A stretch of DNA of 64,000 nucleotides from Janthinobacterium lividum. Its GTDB lineage: Bacteria; Pseudomonadota; Gammaproteobacteria; Burkholderiales; Burkholderiaceae_D. The position numbers and the translations under genes are program-made. The notes beneath the pieces were generated by a model, which saw only the letters and a list, made by a program, of their open reading frames with translations, was not told where the DNA came from and did not search any database. The stretch covers positions 3,410,001 through 3,474,000 of the forward strand of contig NZ_CP075583.1 of NCBI RefSeq assembly GCF_023509035.1. The letters are read 5' to 3'. Within the stretch, counting starts at the first letter, position 1. Every line of letters begins with the position of its first letter. Below are positions 34,317 through 41,972 of this stretch, in pieces.

Positions 34317-35255
34317 TTAGTCGTTTTCGTGCGCCCAGCTGTCGATCGTCATTTTTTGCGCCTCGGTGAAGGTCGCCCGGGTGCTGAGCATGGCAATCAG
34401 CTGTGCCGGCGTTTTCTTTTTGTCCAGGATGGTCTTGCGCCATTCCGGCGTTTTTTGCTTGAACAGCTCGTCAGTACATTCCGGCAGCTGATCGATGGTG
34501 CGGTCATCTGCAGCCGGCGCGGCCGGCGTGATGTCGCGCATTTCGCGGTTCGTTTCCTCAAGCTCGTCTGGCGTGTAGACGCCTAGGATCACGTCAGGGG
34601 CGTAGAGGCGGCTCCAGCGCTTCACGGCGAGGTAGGCCAGCTGCTGGCGTGGGTCGGTCGCCCACAGTGGCGAGTTGCGCACGGAGGCCTGGACCAGCAG
34701 CAGTTCGAGATAGCGCGGCTCGCTTTCGCCGCGCAGCGTCGCCCAAATCCGCACTCCACAGCCTTCTTCGTCTTGCATGAGGTAATCCGGCACGCGGTAT
34801 TGATATGCTTTTTTGTAGTCTTTATCGCCCGGCTTGCCCTTGGCAGCCGCCTCGCACACGCGCGTTTTGCCAATGATTTTCTCCCACGCCCCGAACCATT
34901 CGTAATTGAACCGGTCGCGGGTGACGCCGCTAGACTGAATGGCCGCGTTCACCAGCTGCCCTTCGTATCCGAGCGTGCCGTTCACCAAATGAGTCTTCTG
35001 CGCCACTGCGAAGGGGTTCATCTTCCACTGCATGGCCTGCATGACGACGGCGGCGCAGTCGGCAGAGCTGCCTTTCAGGTGATCCGGGATGGTTGAGCGG
35101 CCCTTGGCCATGATGTCGGCCAGGCGCATGATGCTGTCCATGCTCGCAACGTCGAGGATCAGGGACGCGCTGCTGGTGCTGGCCACGGACAGATCGGCTT
35201 GACCGTACTGCGCTGTTTGCAGGGCCGTTTGACCCTCTTTGGTTGCTGCGTTCAT
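34317..35255 (-). CDS. recT: RecT family single-strand annealing protein
   Basis: A 312-residue protein with the RecT core: SMDSIMRLADIMAKGRSTIP, DCAAVVMQAMQWKMNPFAVAQKTH, GTLGYEGQLVNAAI, and YRVPDYLM before the DLA.K-like region. It anneals complementary strands in partnership with the exonuclease encoded 36 bases downstream. The C-terminal 60 residues are charged and less conserved. Its ATG overlaps the stop of the small gene upstream. Confidence 0.9.
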   Translation of the reverse strand: MNAATKEGQTALQTAQYGQADLSVASTSSASLILDVASMDSIMRLADIMAKGRSTIPDHLKGSSADCAAVVMQAMQWKMNPFAVAQKTHLVNGTLGYEGQLVNAAIQSSGVTRDRFNYEWFGAWEKIIGKTRVCEAAAKGKPGDKDYKKAYQYRVPDYLMQDEEGCGVRIWATLRGESEPRYLELLLVQASVRNSPLWATDPRQQLAYLAVKRWSRLYAPDVILGVYTPDELEETNREMRDITPAAPAADDRTIDQLPECTDELFKQKTPEWRKTILDKKKTPAQLIAMLSTRATFTEAQKMTIDSWAHEND

Positions 35256-35392
35256 GACTTTTTCCTTGTGAGTTTTATGATTTCTGCCTTCAACAGCGCC
35301 AGGCGGACGGCGTAGACAATGGCGTGGCCGGCATGCCAGTTGCGCAGGGCCTGGCTGGCCACGTCCATTACGGCTTGGCTGACGACGTCCAC
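35252..35392 (-). CDS. 46-residue hypothetical protein (GTG start)
   Basis: A GTG at 35392 has GGAGG four bases upstream; an ATG at 35368 in the same frame overlaps the stop of the preceding gene. It reads ALRNWHAGHAIVYAVRLALL and ends in a lysine-rich tail, with its stop overlapping recT (ATGA). Too short for a family call. Confidence 0.45.
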   Translation of the reverse strand: MDVVSQAVMDVASQALRNWHAGHAIVYAVRLALLKAEIIKLTRKKS

Positions 35393-35613
35393 TGCGCCTC
35401 CCGGTGGGCGCGGCCTAGCTGCTTCACGCGCGCGGCGGATGCGTCCAGGTCGATCAGTGCTTCGATCTGCGCGATGATCAATTCCTTGCGCATTTCTTCG
35501 AGTCCGGCCAGTTCGCAGCGCACGCCGGCCAGGCGCATCTTGTTCATGCGGTGCTGGTGCTGCGCCTGGTAGTGGCGGTGGGCGGCAAGCAGGCGGTGGA
35601 AGAGGGCGATCAT
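35368..35613 (-). CDS. 81-residue helical protein
   Basis: A basic, fully helical protein (MIALFHRLLAAHRHYQAQHQ, EEMRKELIIAQIEALIDLD). Start overlaps the upstream stop (ATGA). Accessory protein of the left arm; function unknown. Confidence 0.5.
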   Translation of the reverse strand: MIALFHRLLAAHRHYQAQHQHRMNKMRLAGVRCELAGLEEMRKELIIAQIEALIDLDASAARVKQLGRAHREAQWTSSAKP

Positions 35614-35750
35614 GGGCGGACCATCGCAGTCACGCCCAGGGCGCCGGCAGCGTAAGCTGCGTCTTGCAGCGCGGCCAGGTTGCCGGTGGCTTCGCCGCGC
35701 TTGATATCCTCGGGGCGCGGGCCGGTGCGGATGGTGATGATGTAGCTCAT
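35610..35750 (-). CDS. 46-residue hypothetical protein
   Basis: MSYIITIRTGPRPEDIKRGE and a short Ala-rich C-terminus. AGGAG lies 7 bases before the ATG, and the stop is ATGA-coupled to the next gene. No family recognised. Confidence 0.5.
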   Translation of the reverse strand: MSYIITIRTGPRPEDIKRGEATGNLAALQDAAYAAGALGVTAMVRP

Positions 35751-35829
35751 GTCCTGCTCCTCTGGTTAATGGGTTGCTGGCGACCCGAGAAAATCCGTCG
35801 GGCGTGTGATTCCTGCGGCTGTTGGGCCA

Positions 35830-35966
35830 CCAACAAAGCAAGGGGCTGGGCGCTACTCCAGCCGTCAGTTGGCTATGTCGTGGTAACGCGACCCGAAACT
35901 GACTTACTGCGAGGGATCATTCCCTCGGGTGCGTGTCTGCTTCCCACGCCGCCCTTGCTTTGTTGG
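35830..35966. repeat. 15-bp inverted repeat in a 265-bp gene-free gap
   Basis: CCAACAAAGCAAGGG at 35830-35844 and its exact complement at 35952-35966 enclose 107 bases that include a small hairpin (GAGGGATCATTCCCTC). The gap 35751-36015 holds no supported gene. It could be a structured RNA or a minimal mobile element; no tRNA-like fold is apparent. Confidence 0.5.
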
Positions 35967-36015
35967 CCGCCGGTTACGCCGGCGAGACGGACCAGGGCGA
36001 CTGGCCGGGGTGAAA

Positions 36016-36195
36016 TTAGGCTGCCGACACCTGTGAAGGGCGGAAGCGCTGGCTTTGTGTCGAGCCGTCCAGCAGCACTTCCAGGAAGTCACCGCGGGCG
36101 CCGGGGTGCGTCTTCACGAACTTGCCCGGGCGCGGCAGCGGCTCGGTCTTCGTACCTTTCACATTCACCTTCTGATCTTTTTTGAAATTCGACAT
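36016..36195 (-). CDS. 59-residue basic protein
   Basis: MSNFKKDQKVNVKGTKTEP followed by a short beta-rich domain ending FRPSQVSAA. The pattern resembles an SH3/KOW-like strand set, which is only a suggestion. AGGAAA lies upstream of the start. Separate from its neighbours by gaps on both sides. Confidence 0.5.
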   Translation of the reverse strand: MSNFKKDQKVNVKGTKTEPLPRPGKFVKTHPGARGDFLEVLLDGSTQSQRFRPSQVSAA

Positions 36196-36321
36196 GCTGT
36201 ATTTCCTTCAAGGTTGGTTGTGGCGCCGGGCTTCCCTGGGCGCCTGATCCTCACGAAGATCAATCGGGGCATGCTGATCCCACAGGGCATTTATCCGGCC
36301 CGCCGGCCTGTCCCGCCTTGC

Positions 36322-36588
36322 CTACGGCGCGGGCGACCGCTGATCTTGTTTGGCCAGTTCGACCATGTGGCCGAGCTCTTTGCCGAAAAATGTGCCGAAG
36401 GGCGAACCCATGCGGGCATCGGTCAGCGCCATGGCGTGGGCGACGCCTTTATTGCGGGCGCGGACCTTGTTGCGGTAGGTGCCGTCTTCGAAGCGCACCG
36501 TCACGTCGAAGTCGAAGCGCGGGGCAGGCCCCTGCAGCTGCGTCAGTTCGGCTTGCAGCTGGGCGGTGTCGTGGTCGCGGGCGCTCAT
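36322..36588 (-). CDS. 88-residue hypothetical phage protein
   Basis: MSARDHDTAQLQAELTQLQG, then FDFDVTVRFEDGTYRNKVRA and KGVAHAMALTDARMG. Small phage proteins of this type recur near OL in related prophages. No domain recognised. Confidence 0.5.
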   Translation of the reverse strand: MSARDHDTAQLQAELTQLQGPAPRFDFDVTVRFEDGTYRNKVRARNKGVAHAMALTDARMGSPFGTFFGKELGHMVELAKQDQRSPAP

Positions 36589-36593
36589 GGCAA

Positions 36594-36683
36594 TTAACCG
36601 CGCGCTGGGATTGCGATTGCCGGGATTACTTCACCGTGGGCGACGAGGACCGCTTCAAGTGCAGCGAGCTCTGCTGGGGACAT
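36594..36683 (-). CDS. 29-residue leader-like peptide
   Basis: MSPAELAALEAVLVAHGEVI and nine more residues. AGGAG at 7-base spacing. First translatable gene downstream of the OL operators, so it opens the leftward operon. Confidence 0.4.
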   Translation of the reverse strand: MSPAELAALEAVLVAHGEVIPAIAIPARG

Positions 36684-36717
36684 GTCGTACTCCTGTGTTT
36701 GCTTTTGATGGAGTGAC

Positions 36718-36787
36718 TTTACCAAAAAGATAAACATAGGGCAAGCAATATTTACCAAAAAGATTAATTATTTATCTTTGGCGATGT
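36718..36787. promoter_or_regulatory. OL operator cluster
   Basis: Three copies of a 17-bp element: TTTACCAAAAAGATAAA (36718-36734, perfect TTTA-N9-TAAA), TTTACCAAAAAGATTAA (36751-36767) and a half-conserved TTTATCTTTGGCGATGT (36771-36787). The same element flanks the repressor start at 39968-40034. They should hold the leftward early promoter under repressor control. Confidence 0.75.
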
Positions 36788-36807
36788 TGATGGGGAAGGT
36801 TTGGGCG

Positions 36808-36831
36808 AAAAAAAGCCCCGGTAACGGGGCT
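36808..36831 (-). terminator. Intrinsic terminator after the 36843-37121 gene
   Basis: AGCCCC / GGGGCT stem with T7 on the minus strand. It separates OL from the leftward genes of the immunity region. Confidence 0.8.
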
Positions 36832-36842
36832 GGTATAGGGAT

Positions 36843-37121
36843 TTAGAAGGGCAGTTCGGCCGGCGGTGGCCGGCGATAAGCCTGCCAAGCGATTTCGTCA
36901 GCGTTTATTAGGTGGATTAGCGGCGCAATGTCGAACGTGGCGTAGTTGCGCGAGAAGCCGCCGACGCGCGGCGACAGCAGCAGGATGGGAAGGGTGGGGA
37001 AGAATGTTTGCGCACGCATCAGCGCGGCCGGGGCGGTGGTCGGCCAAATGTGTTCTGTCTCGACCTGGACTACGGCCAGCTGGGTTTGCCTGATGTTGAT
37101 GATCGCTGCGCATACTTGCAT
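36843..37121 (-). CDS. 92-residue hypothetical protein
   Basis: MQVCAAIINIRQTQLAVVQV opening, then a Pro-rich hydrophobic middle and DIAPLIHLINADEIAWQAYR. It stands alone between two terminators in the immunity region, on the repressor strand, so expression in the lysogen is likely. Function unknown. Confidence 0.5.
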   Translation of the reverse strand: MQVCAAIINIRQTQLAVVQVETEHIWPTTAPAALMRAQTFFPTLPILLLSPRVGGFSRNYATFDIAPLIHLINADEIAWQAYRRPPPAELPF

Positions 37122-37180
37122 GAATGCATTATGCGTCGAATATTGCTAAGTTGGAAGTGATTGGAAATGCGATGAGACTA

Positions 37181-37202
37181 AAAAGCCCGCACGAGGCGGG
37201 CT
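37181..37202 (-). terminator. Intrinsic terminator after the DUF3761 gene
   Basis: AGCCCGC-ACGAG-GCGGGCT stem with T5 on the minus strand. Confidence 0.75.
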
Positions 37203-37269
37203 GATGAGCATGCGGACAAGCAACGCGTTGACCTGTAACAACCCGATCAGCGCAAATCCTTACGCGGGA

Positions 37270-37738
37270 TTATTTGCCGCAAGCCTTTCCATGTTCCGCA
37301 TGGAAACCTTTGGTTTTAGCATCCGCTTCTACCATGTATTCACCTTTTTTTTGTCTTGCCATAGTACTTGTCACCTTCGCAATGATAGACCTTGCTTGAG
37401 GTGTTAACCCAAACCTTGCCAGCGCCGCCACCTGGTGCCATCTGAGCAGGTGCTACCTTGCTAGCAGCTGCCGCAGCTGAAGCTGTACTAGGCACCATCT
37501 TCGCAGACGCTGCATTGGTCATCATGCCGCCGTGGCCCCGGCAGCCGTGAGTGGATTGGCCTACTGGCGCCGAGCCATCTTTGCACTTGAGCATTGGCGT
37601 TGCATCGGGCGAAGCCGGATTTCCCATTGCTGGGGCCGAAGGTTTAGCTGCAGCCGAAGGTGCGGTCGTCGGGGTCTGCGCGAACGCCTGCGATGCGAAG
37701 GTGGCACTTACTGCGAGCATTGCTAAAAATTTCTTCAT
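37270..37738 (-). pseudogene. Secreted DUF3761-type protein, frameshifted at an A8 run
   Basis: Signal peptide MKKFLAMLAVSATFASQAFA, then CKDGSAPVGQSTHGCRGHGG and a C-terminal VWVNTSSKVYHCEGDKYYG motif. The frame stops at 37340-37342 after GKTKKR. Removing one A from the A8 run (T8 at 37345-37352 on the + strand) continues it as GEYMVEADAKTKGFHAEHGK, the usual end of this family, stopping at 37270. The short product would still be exported. The protein is periplasmic or surface-located; function unknown. ATG at 37738 is chosen because it begins the signal peptide. Confidence 0.65.
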
Positions 37739-37924
37739 TTTGAGTCTCCGGTGTGCACGGAATGACGTGCTTGTATGCATTAACGCAGCCAGACATATAC
37801 CGTTGACCTAGCCGCCAGATTACCATTGGTTGATGACGGAAAGGGAGGGGGCGAAGCCCGTGGACCGTCGACTATATGCAAATTTTCCAACAAAAAGTTT
37901 TATGAAGTATTCCAGCGCCAGGCG

Positions 37925-37949
37925 AAAAAAAGCCCGCGGGTAGCGGGCT
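37925..37949 (-). terminator. Intrinsic terminator after the small lipoprotein gene
   Basis: AGCCCGC-GGGTA-GCGGGCT with T7 on the minus strand. Confidence 0.8.
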
Positions 37950-37975
37950 TAGAGGCCTAGTGATTGGAAATGAGA

Positions 37976-38137
37976 TCAGGCCACGCCACCATGCGACGAG
38001 CAAGCCCCTTGCTTGTCTTTTGATGGTGAGATCCACCCGTCCTTGCATTTGACAGAGCCGCTGTCAACTTCGCCTCCACCGCAACCTGTCATTGCGGCTG
38101 AAATGACTATGGCAATGCCAAAGATGAAATTCTTCAT
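37976..38137 (-). CDS. 53-residue lipoprotein with CKDG...CSSHGG motif
   Basis: MKNFIFGIAIVISAAMTGC gives a signal peptide and lipobox; the mature part has KCKDGWISPSKDKQGACSSH, the same Cys pattern as the DUF3761 protein 240 bases upstream. Probably a short surface lipoprotein from the same cargo group. Confidence 0.6.
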   Translation of the reverse strand: MKNFIFGIAIVISAAMTGCGGGEVDSGSVKCKDGWISPSKDKQGACSSHGGVA

Positions 38138-38221
38138 TTTGCCTTCGAGATGACTACTTTATTTGATTTTTTTGTACTCTACATAGCAGCTATGGCATTC
38201 AAAGCTGCTTGCAGATCGAGC

Positions 38222-38503
38222 TTATTTAGTGCCGGGCTTGCCGGTGTCAGGATTTATATTGCCCTTGGTTGACCAGTTGTTATCTTTGGTGCCATCTTTG
38301 GTTGAGCGATCATGACCTTTGACGACGGTGCCATCCTTTTTTGTATAGCCGCCTACATGCTCGTGGGCAGCTTTCGCGCCTGTGCCAGTCGCGGCTTTTG
38401 CAGTATGACCTGATGGGCTGGCATGGCCGGCCGAGTGGCCGCCGCGCGCAAAGGCTGGAAGTGTAAGAGAGAGAGCCAGTGCTGCAACCAATATTGTTTT
38501 CAT
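38222..38503 (-). CDS. 93-residue secreted protein
   Basis: Signal peptide MKTILVAALALSLTLPAFA, a His/Gly/Ala linker, then GGYTKKDGTVVKGHDRST and NNWSTKGNINPDTGKPG, a short domain common in exported proteins of beta- and gammaproteobacteria and their phages. The start at 38503 begins the signal peptide; an upstream in-frame ATG at 38548 is unlikely. Function unknown. Confidence 0.6.
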   Translation of the reverse strand: MKTILVAALALSLTLPAFARGGHSAGHASPSGHTAKAATGTGAKAAHEHVGGYTKKDGTVVKGHDRSTKDGTKDNNWSTKGNINPDTGKPGTK

Positions 38504-38661
38504 TTTTATTCCTGGTGCGGCATAGAGGCGTGCCGATGCGCTCGACAATTATATGTAAAAATATAAACAGGAAATCTAACGAATTGTTGCACTACTTCAC
38601 TTGCCACATACCCCAAAGGGGGCATAAGTCTGTATTGTTTGACGGTAATTTACCCATTTAA

Positions 38662-39222
38662 CTATAGCCTCCCTGGTTCCGCTCTCGCGCCTAGCACAAC
38701 GTGCCCATCAGGTTGGAAGTCGCACTCATAAATTGAATCTTGGTAGGCTCCGAAGCCATTCTGGAACTGAATCTTATCGCCTACAAAGGTGATGGCGCCA
38801 TTGGGTTTGTCGAACCATGCGAATCTGCTGAATTTCATTTCAAGCATCGTGTCTGTCCATTTAACACTGTAGTGGGCGAGCTTTTCGATTTCACGCTTGC
38901 AATAGATGCTTGCGCTCGCGATATGCTTATCGCCCCAGCACTGAAGATCTGCCATGCATTTGGCATCTAGAGCGGCAGCTAGAGCTTTCGTATCGGCATC
39001 ATCTTTAGTTTTTTTTGCGGTGGCCACGGCAGACTCAGCGGCCATTTTTTCCTTGTCGGGGGCGCATCCATAGGCGATCCCACCTATAAGGGTGGCTAGG
39101 ACAACTAGCCCAGCCACCACTTCCGTTTTTTTCAGTCCAGGGTTGCTAATTCCGCAGTGAGGGCAGTTTTTTGCGCTTGACGAAACTTCTTTCTTGCATT
39201 CCTTGCATGCTGTAAGTGACAT
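38662..39222 (-). CDS. Zinc-ribbon membrane protein
   Basis: A 186-residue protein with an N-terminal zinc ribbon (CKECKKEVSSSAKNCPHCG, residues 6-24), one membrane helix (about 33-53) and an Ala/Lys/Asp coiled stretch leading to a C-terminal domain with YCKREIEKLAHYSVKW. Such zinc-ribbon single-pass proteins are frequent prophage cargo. It lies 20 bases beyond the repressor stop and could be transcribed with it. Confidence 0.6.
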   Translation of the reverse strand: MSLTACKECKKEVSSSAKNCPHCGISNPGLKKTEVVAGLVVLATLIGGIAYGCAPDKEKMAAESAVATAKKTKDDADTKALAAALDAKCMADLQCWGDKHIASASIYCKREIEKLAHYSVKWTDTMLEMKFSRFAWFDKPNGAITFVGDKIQFQNGFGAYQDSIYECDFQPDGHVVLGARAEPGRL

Positions 39223-39241
39223 GTACTACTTTCCGATAGCT

Positions 39242-39949
39242 CTAAAGTCTGTCTTTGAAATTTCGTGGCTCGAAGCGCACGACGCGGCCAACGACATTGC
39301 ATTCGCCGGCTCGACAAGGTTCCCGCTTAAACGCCGGATTTACGGAGGATAAATACCACTCGCGACGATCATATTCCAGACGTTTCACTACCGGCTCACC
39401 ATTAAAGTTGAGTGCGAAAACCCCACCGTTTACTCGACTGGTGTTTCTGATATTGATCACAGCAATGTCGTCCTCGTACAGCAAGGGTTTCATGCTTTCG
39501 CCTTTGACTTTGACGGCACGAAGCATGTCTGGTGTGAGGTCATTCTCTTCGAGCCACTGCCGTGGCACATGGAGCTGCCCACAGTCCTCAAAAAGATAGT
39601 CCGTTTCAAATCCGGTAATACCTGCCCGTAATTGATCGGGGAGCATGCGGATGGCAACCATCACTGGGGCTAGGTCATCATCATCTGTTACGAGCCTGGC
39701 GCCCGAAAGATCAACTACCTCAGCTTCCTCGACATCGCGATGCCGAACGTCGAGCCACCCATCTGGCTTATTGAAGGCTTGCTCAATGCGTTTCGCGATT
39801 GAATTCCCGATGTTCTTGACTGGCGATTTGCCAATTAGTTGACTGACCTGCGAGGGCACCATGTTGACGGCACGGCCGAATTCCACTTGGCCGCCTGCGA
39901 GGTCGGCAAGGCTTCGGGCGTTTTCTCGTCTGATTTCTTCTCTGGTCAT
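39242..39949 (-). CDS. CI-like repressor with S24 peptidase domain
   Basis: A 235-residue lysogeny repressor. Residues 15-65 form a helix-turn-helix domain (LADLAGGQVEFGRAVNMVPS, QVSQLIGKSP). The C-terminal LexA/UmuD-like domain has the Ser-Lys dyad S152 (KGESMKP) and K189 (PVVKRLE). Candidate cleavage bonds are A109-G110 and C123-G124; neither has exactly the LexA spacing, so RecA-stimulated autocleavage is likely but not certain. The first in-frame Met (40003) would place 18 extra residues across the operators, so MTREEIRREN at 39949 is chosen. Confidence 0.85.
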   Translation of the reverse strand: MTREEIRRENARSLADLAGGQVEFGRAVNMVPSQVSQLIGKSPVKNIGNSIAKRIEQAFNKPDGWLDVRHRDVEEAEVVDLSGARLVTDDDDLAPVMVAIRMLPDQLRAGITGFETDYLFEDCGQLHVPRQWLEENDLTPDMLRAVKVKGESMKPLLYEDDIAVINIRNTSRVNGGVFALNFNGEPVVKRLEYDRREWYLSSVNPAFKREPCRAGECNVVGRVVRFEPRNFKDRL

Positions 39950-39967
39950 CGCGTGATGGTCTTCTAA

Positions 39968-40034
39968 TTTAACAAAAAGATAAACAACCAAAAAGATAAA
40001 CAAAATTTCGCAGAAAGTTTATCTTTATGGTAAA
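39968..40034. promoter_or_regulatory. OR operator cluster
   Basis: Three 17-bp sites between repressor and Cro-like gene: TTTAACAAAAAGATAAA (39968-39984), ACAACCAAAAAGATAAA (39984-40000) and TTTATCTTTATGGTAAA (40018-40034). Two are perfect TTTA-N9-TAAA dyads. The last site lies 8 bases before the Cro-like start, so binding there would block rightward transcription. Confidence 0.8.
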
Positions 40035-40042
40035 GTCGCGAA

Positions 40043-40384
40043 ATGGATATGAAAAATTACCTCAAGCAAGCCGCGCCTTGCGACCGCAAGACCTTGGCCG
40101 CCGCCGCAGGTACTTCGGTTGCATACCTCTACCTGATCGGCGGCGGACATCGTCGGGCGGGAACAAAGCTTTGCCAGAAGCTCGTCGCGGTCGAGCCGAA
40201 ACTCACTCTCTGCGAGCTTCGACCCGATATTTGGGCTGACGGCCACGAGGTGCGGACTCGCAGTGCCGCCGACCCCGCGCCCGACTCAGGCCACGGCGGC
40301 CGCCATTCGCCCACCACAAACGCCATTTTCGAAACCGTGCCTGCGCGCGCCGCCGTCAGCATCGAAGTGCGTGCAAAGCCATGA
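40043..40384 (+). CDS. Cro-like helix-turn-helix protein
   Basis: A 113-residue protein with a YdaS/Cro-type DNA-binding part (NYLKQAAPCDRKTLAAAAGT, SVAYLYLIGGG) in the first 45 residues and a low-complexity tail. It is the first gene right of OR, divergent from the repressor, the lambda cro position. A second Met at codon 3 (40049) could also be used. Confidence 0.75.
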   Translation: MDMKNYLKQAAPCDRKTLAAAAGTSVAYLYLIGGGHRRAGTKLCQKLVAVEPKLTLCELRPDIWADGHEVRTRSAADPAPDSGHGGRHSPTTNAIFETVPARAAVSIEVRAKP

Positions 40385-40908
40385 TCCGCCTGATCCCCAT
40401 TTCCCCACCGCGTCCGGCGGACGACTTCGTGCGCAGCCCGCTGGTCGAACCGCACCAGCTGCCGCCCGGCGTGCCGTTCGATGAATGCCTCAAAGCCACT
40501 GAAGGAGCTAACGTGAAGTTAAAACCTAATGCGTATCGGTGGCATCACTATGTCCGGGATTTCAGATCGTATTTCGCCATGTTCTTTGCAAAAGAAGACA
40601 GTTTTCATTCCGCTTCGTTGAAGTTGAAGAAATGTTTTTACGCCGGCAGCCATGCAGTTTGCGCACAGGTATACCGGTTTGTCCGAGGGATCGAGCGATA
40701 CCTTGGAACGGTACATGACCGCACCATGAGTGTTTTGATGCAACTCGTACTGGTCAAGGTCTGCAGCTTTCTCTTCCATTTTTCGCAGTTTTTCTTTCAG
40801 CTGACGTTCGCTCTCGGCCAGCGCGTATTGCTTATCCAGGAGCGCCAGACACTGATTTTGGACATCCATCATCCGATCATTCATATCCCCGATGACCTTG
40901 GTCACTAA
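40381..40908 (+). CDS. Small coupled gene, C-terminal part probably spurious
   Basis: ATG at 40381 overlaps the Cro-like stop (ATGA). The first 45 codons (MIRLIPISPPRPADDFVRSP, VPFDECLKATEG) look real, but from about 40519 the frame is antisense to the cargo gene on the minus strand. The natural gene was probably shortened by that insertion. Same arrangement as at 29761-29859. Confidence 0.35.
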   Translation: MIRLIPISPPRPADDFVRSPLVEPHQLPPGVPFDECLKATEGANVKLKPNAYRWHHYVRDFRSYFAMFFAKEDSFHSASLKLKKCFYAGSHAVCAQVYRFVRGIERYLGTVHDRTMSVLMQLVLVKVCSFLFHFSQFFFQLTFALGQRVLLIQERQTLILDIHHPIIHIPDDLGH

Positions 40909-40998
40909 ACGGTCATCGCGCTCGGATAGCAACCCTTTCGCCGCATCGGCAGCCAGCTTTAGAGAGGCCAATGCTCCCGCGAGAGTTGGTAGTTCCAT
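40519..40998 (-). CDS. Anti-oriented coiled-coil cargo protein
   Basis: A 159-residue protein on the minus strand inside the rightward early operon. Residues 15-90 are helical coiled coil (SERDDRLVTKVIGDMNDRMM, LAESERQLKEKLRKMEEKAA), and the C-terminal part has a zinc-binding-like pair, YLCANCMAAG and FFCKEHGE. ATG at 40998 has AAGGAA. No family recognised; orientation suggests expression in the lysogen. Confidence 0.6.
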   Translation of the reverse strand: MELPTLAGALASLKLAADAAKGLLSERDDRLVTKVIGDMNDRMMDVQNQCLALLDKQYALAESERQLKEKLRKMEEKAADLDQYELHQNTHGAVMYRSKVSLDPSDKPVYLCANCMAAGVKTFLQLQRSGMKTVFFCKEHGEIRSEIPDIVMPPIRIRF

Positions 40999-41108
40999 GG
41001 GGAATTCCTTCAAATTGTTGTTGTGGAGATAGCAATGTAGCACGAAGGAATTTCCCGTCCATTTTCGCTGCACCCAAACCCTGTATCACCGACCACCAGG
41101 AGAAAACC

Positions 41109-41399
41109 ATGAAACAGAAGCAAAAACGGACTGCACTTGTCAAGGGCTACATCACTGACGACAACAAGGATGCATTGCAAGCTGCATGCACTGCGATGCG
41201 CAAGACCGTCAGCGATGTCCTGAACGAATGCACGATCGTGATCATCCGCAATCACTTGGACGCCAGGCCGAAACGGAATGATACGCCGCCGTTTTCCAGT
41301 GGAGCTAGGCCCAAATCAATAAATAACAGGGCCCAGTTCATCCCGGCGCCGCGCCCGTGCTTCGGCGTCGTACCACGCGTCGTGCGGATGCGGGTTTAA
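41109..41399 (+). CDS. Ribbon-helix-helix-like regulator
   Basis: A 96-residue protein. The N-terminal 50 residues (KRTALVKGYITDDNKDALQA, MRKTVSDVLNECTIV) fit an Arc/MetJ-like strand-helix-helix fold; the tail is basic and disordered. AGGAG precedes the ATG at 41109 at 7 bases. Likely early transcription regulator. Confidence 0.55.
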   Translation: MKQKQKRTALVKGYITDDNKDALQAACTAMRKTVSDVLNECTIVIIRNHLDARPKRNDTPPFSSGARPKSINNRAQFIPAPRPCFGVVPRVVRMRV

Positions 41400-41416
41400 C
41401 GGCATGGAGGCAGCTA

Positions 41417-41632
41417 TTGAATAAACAAACCGAGGTCACAGCCGAGGAAAAGGAGCTGATTTTCCAGCGTTCGATGATCTACCGCCAGGCCGAGAAGGAA
41501 TTGCAGGGAGCCAAAGACGGGGAGGGCGAGACAAGCGCGAAGGCCGCGCACAAGGAAGCACGCCAGAAATGGCGCGATGCCACCGACAAGGTGGCGAAGA
41601 AATACGAGGTGCCGCGGCGCGAGCCGCCATAA
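41417..41632 (+). CDS. 71-residue helical protein (TTG start)
   Basis: TTG at 41417 has GGAGG six bases upstream, and no other start fits. The product is one long charged helix (EVTAEEKELIFQRSMIYRQA, HKEARQKWRDATDKVAKKY). Function unknown. Confidence 0.5.
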   Translation: MNKQTEVTAEEKELIFQRSMIYRQAEKELQGAKDGEGETSAKAAHKEARQKWRDATDKVAKKYEVPRREPP

Positions 41633-41696
41633 CGAACCTGCACCCGACAGCTACAGCATTGCATGGCCGGAATCGGCCACTTTAACCACCATCAAT

Positions 41697-41972
41697 ATGG
41701 AACATGACATGACGCAAACAACTGCAATTACGCCGTATGGCTCGCTGAACAACGCCGATGGCAACAACGACTTGCTCGACACGCTGCTGACCAAAGGCCC
41801 AAAGAACGACGCCGCCCTGGCCCGCGCGCTGGAAGTGGCGCCGCCAGTGATTTCCAAGATTCGCCATGGCCGCCTGCCGGTCGGCGCCTCGCTGCTGATC
41901 CGCATGCACGAGGTGTTCGACGTGTCGATCAGCGAGCTCAAGCGCATCGCGCGGGCCGAGGTGGCGGCTTGA
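41697..41972 (+). CDS. Helix-turn-helix regulator (CII-like position)
   Basis: A 91-residue XRE-type protein: NDAALARALEVAPPVISKIR, HGRLPVGASLLIRMHEVFD and VSISELKRIA. Position downstream of the Cro-like gene would suit a CII or second Cro-type regulator. An ATG at 41709 is an alternative start; neither has a strong ribosome binding site. Confidence 0.65.
   Translation: MEHDMTQTTAITPYGSLNNADGNNDLLDTLLTKGPKNDAALARALEVAPPVISKIRHGRLPVGASLLIRMHEVFDVSISELKRIARAEVAA

Noticed and set aside
35751..36015. tRNA gene in the left-arm gap
   Set aside because: The inverted repeat and hairpins do not form a cloverleaf, and no T-arm consensus is present.
40043..40998. Cro-like gene plus adjacent minus-strand gene as a toxin-antitoxin pair
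   Set aside because: The genes are convergent rather than an operon, the first is at the cro position next to operators, and the second has no toxin fold.
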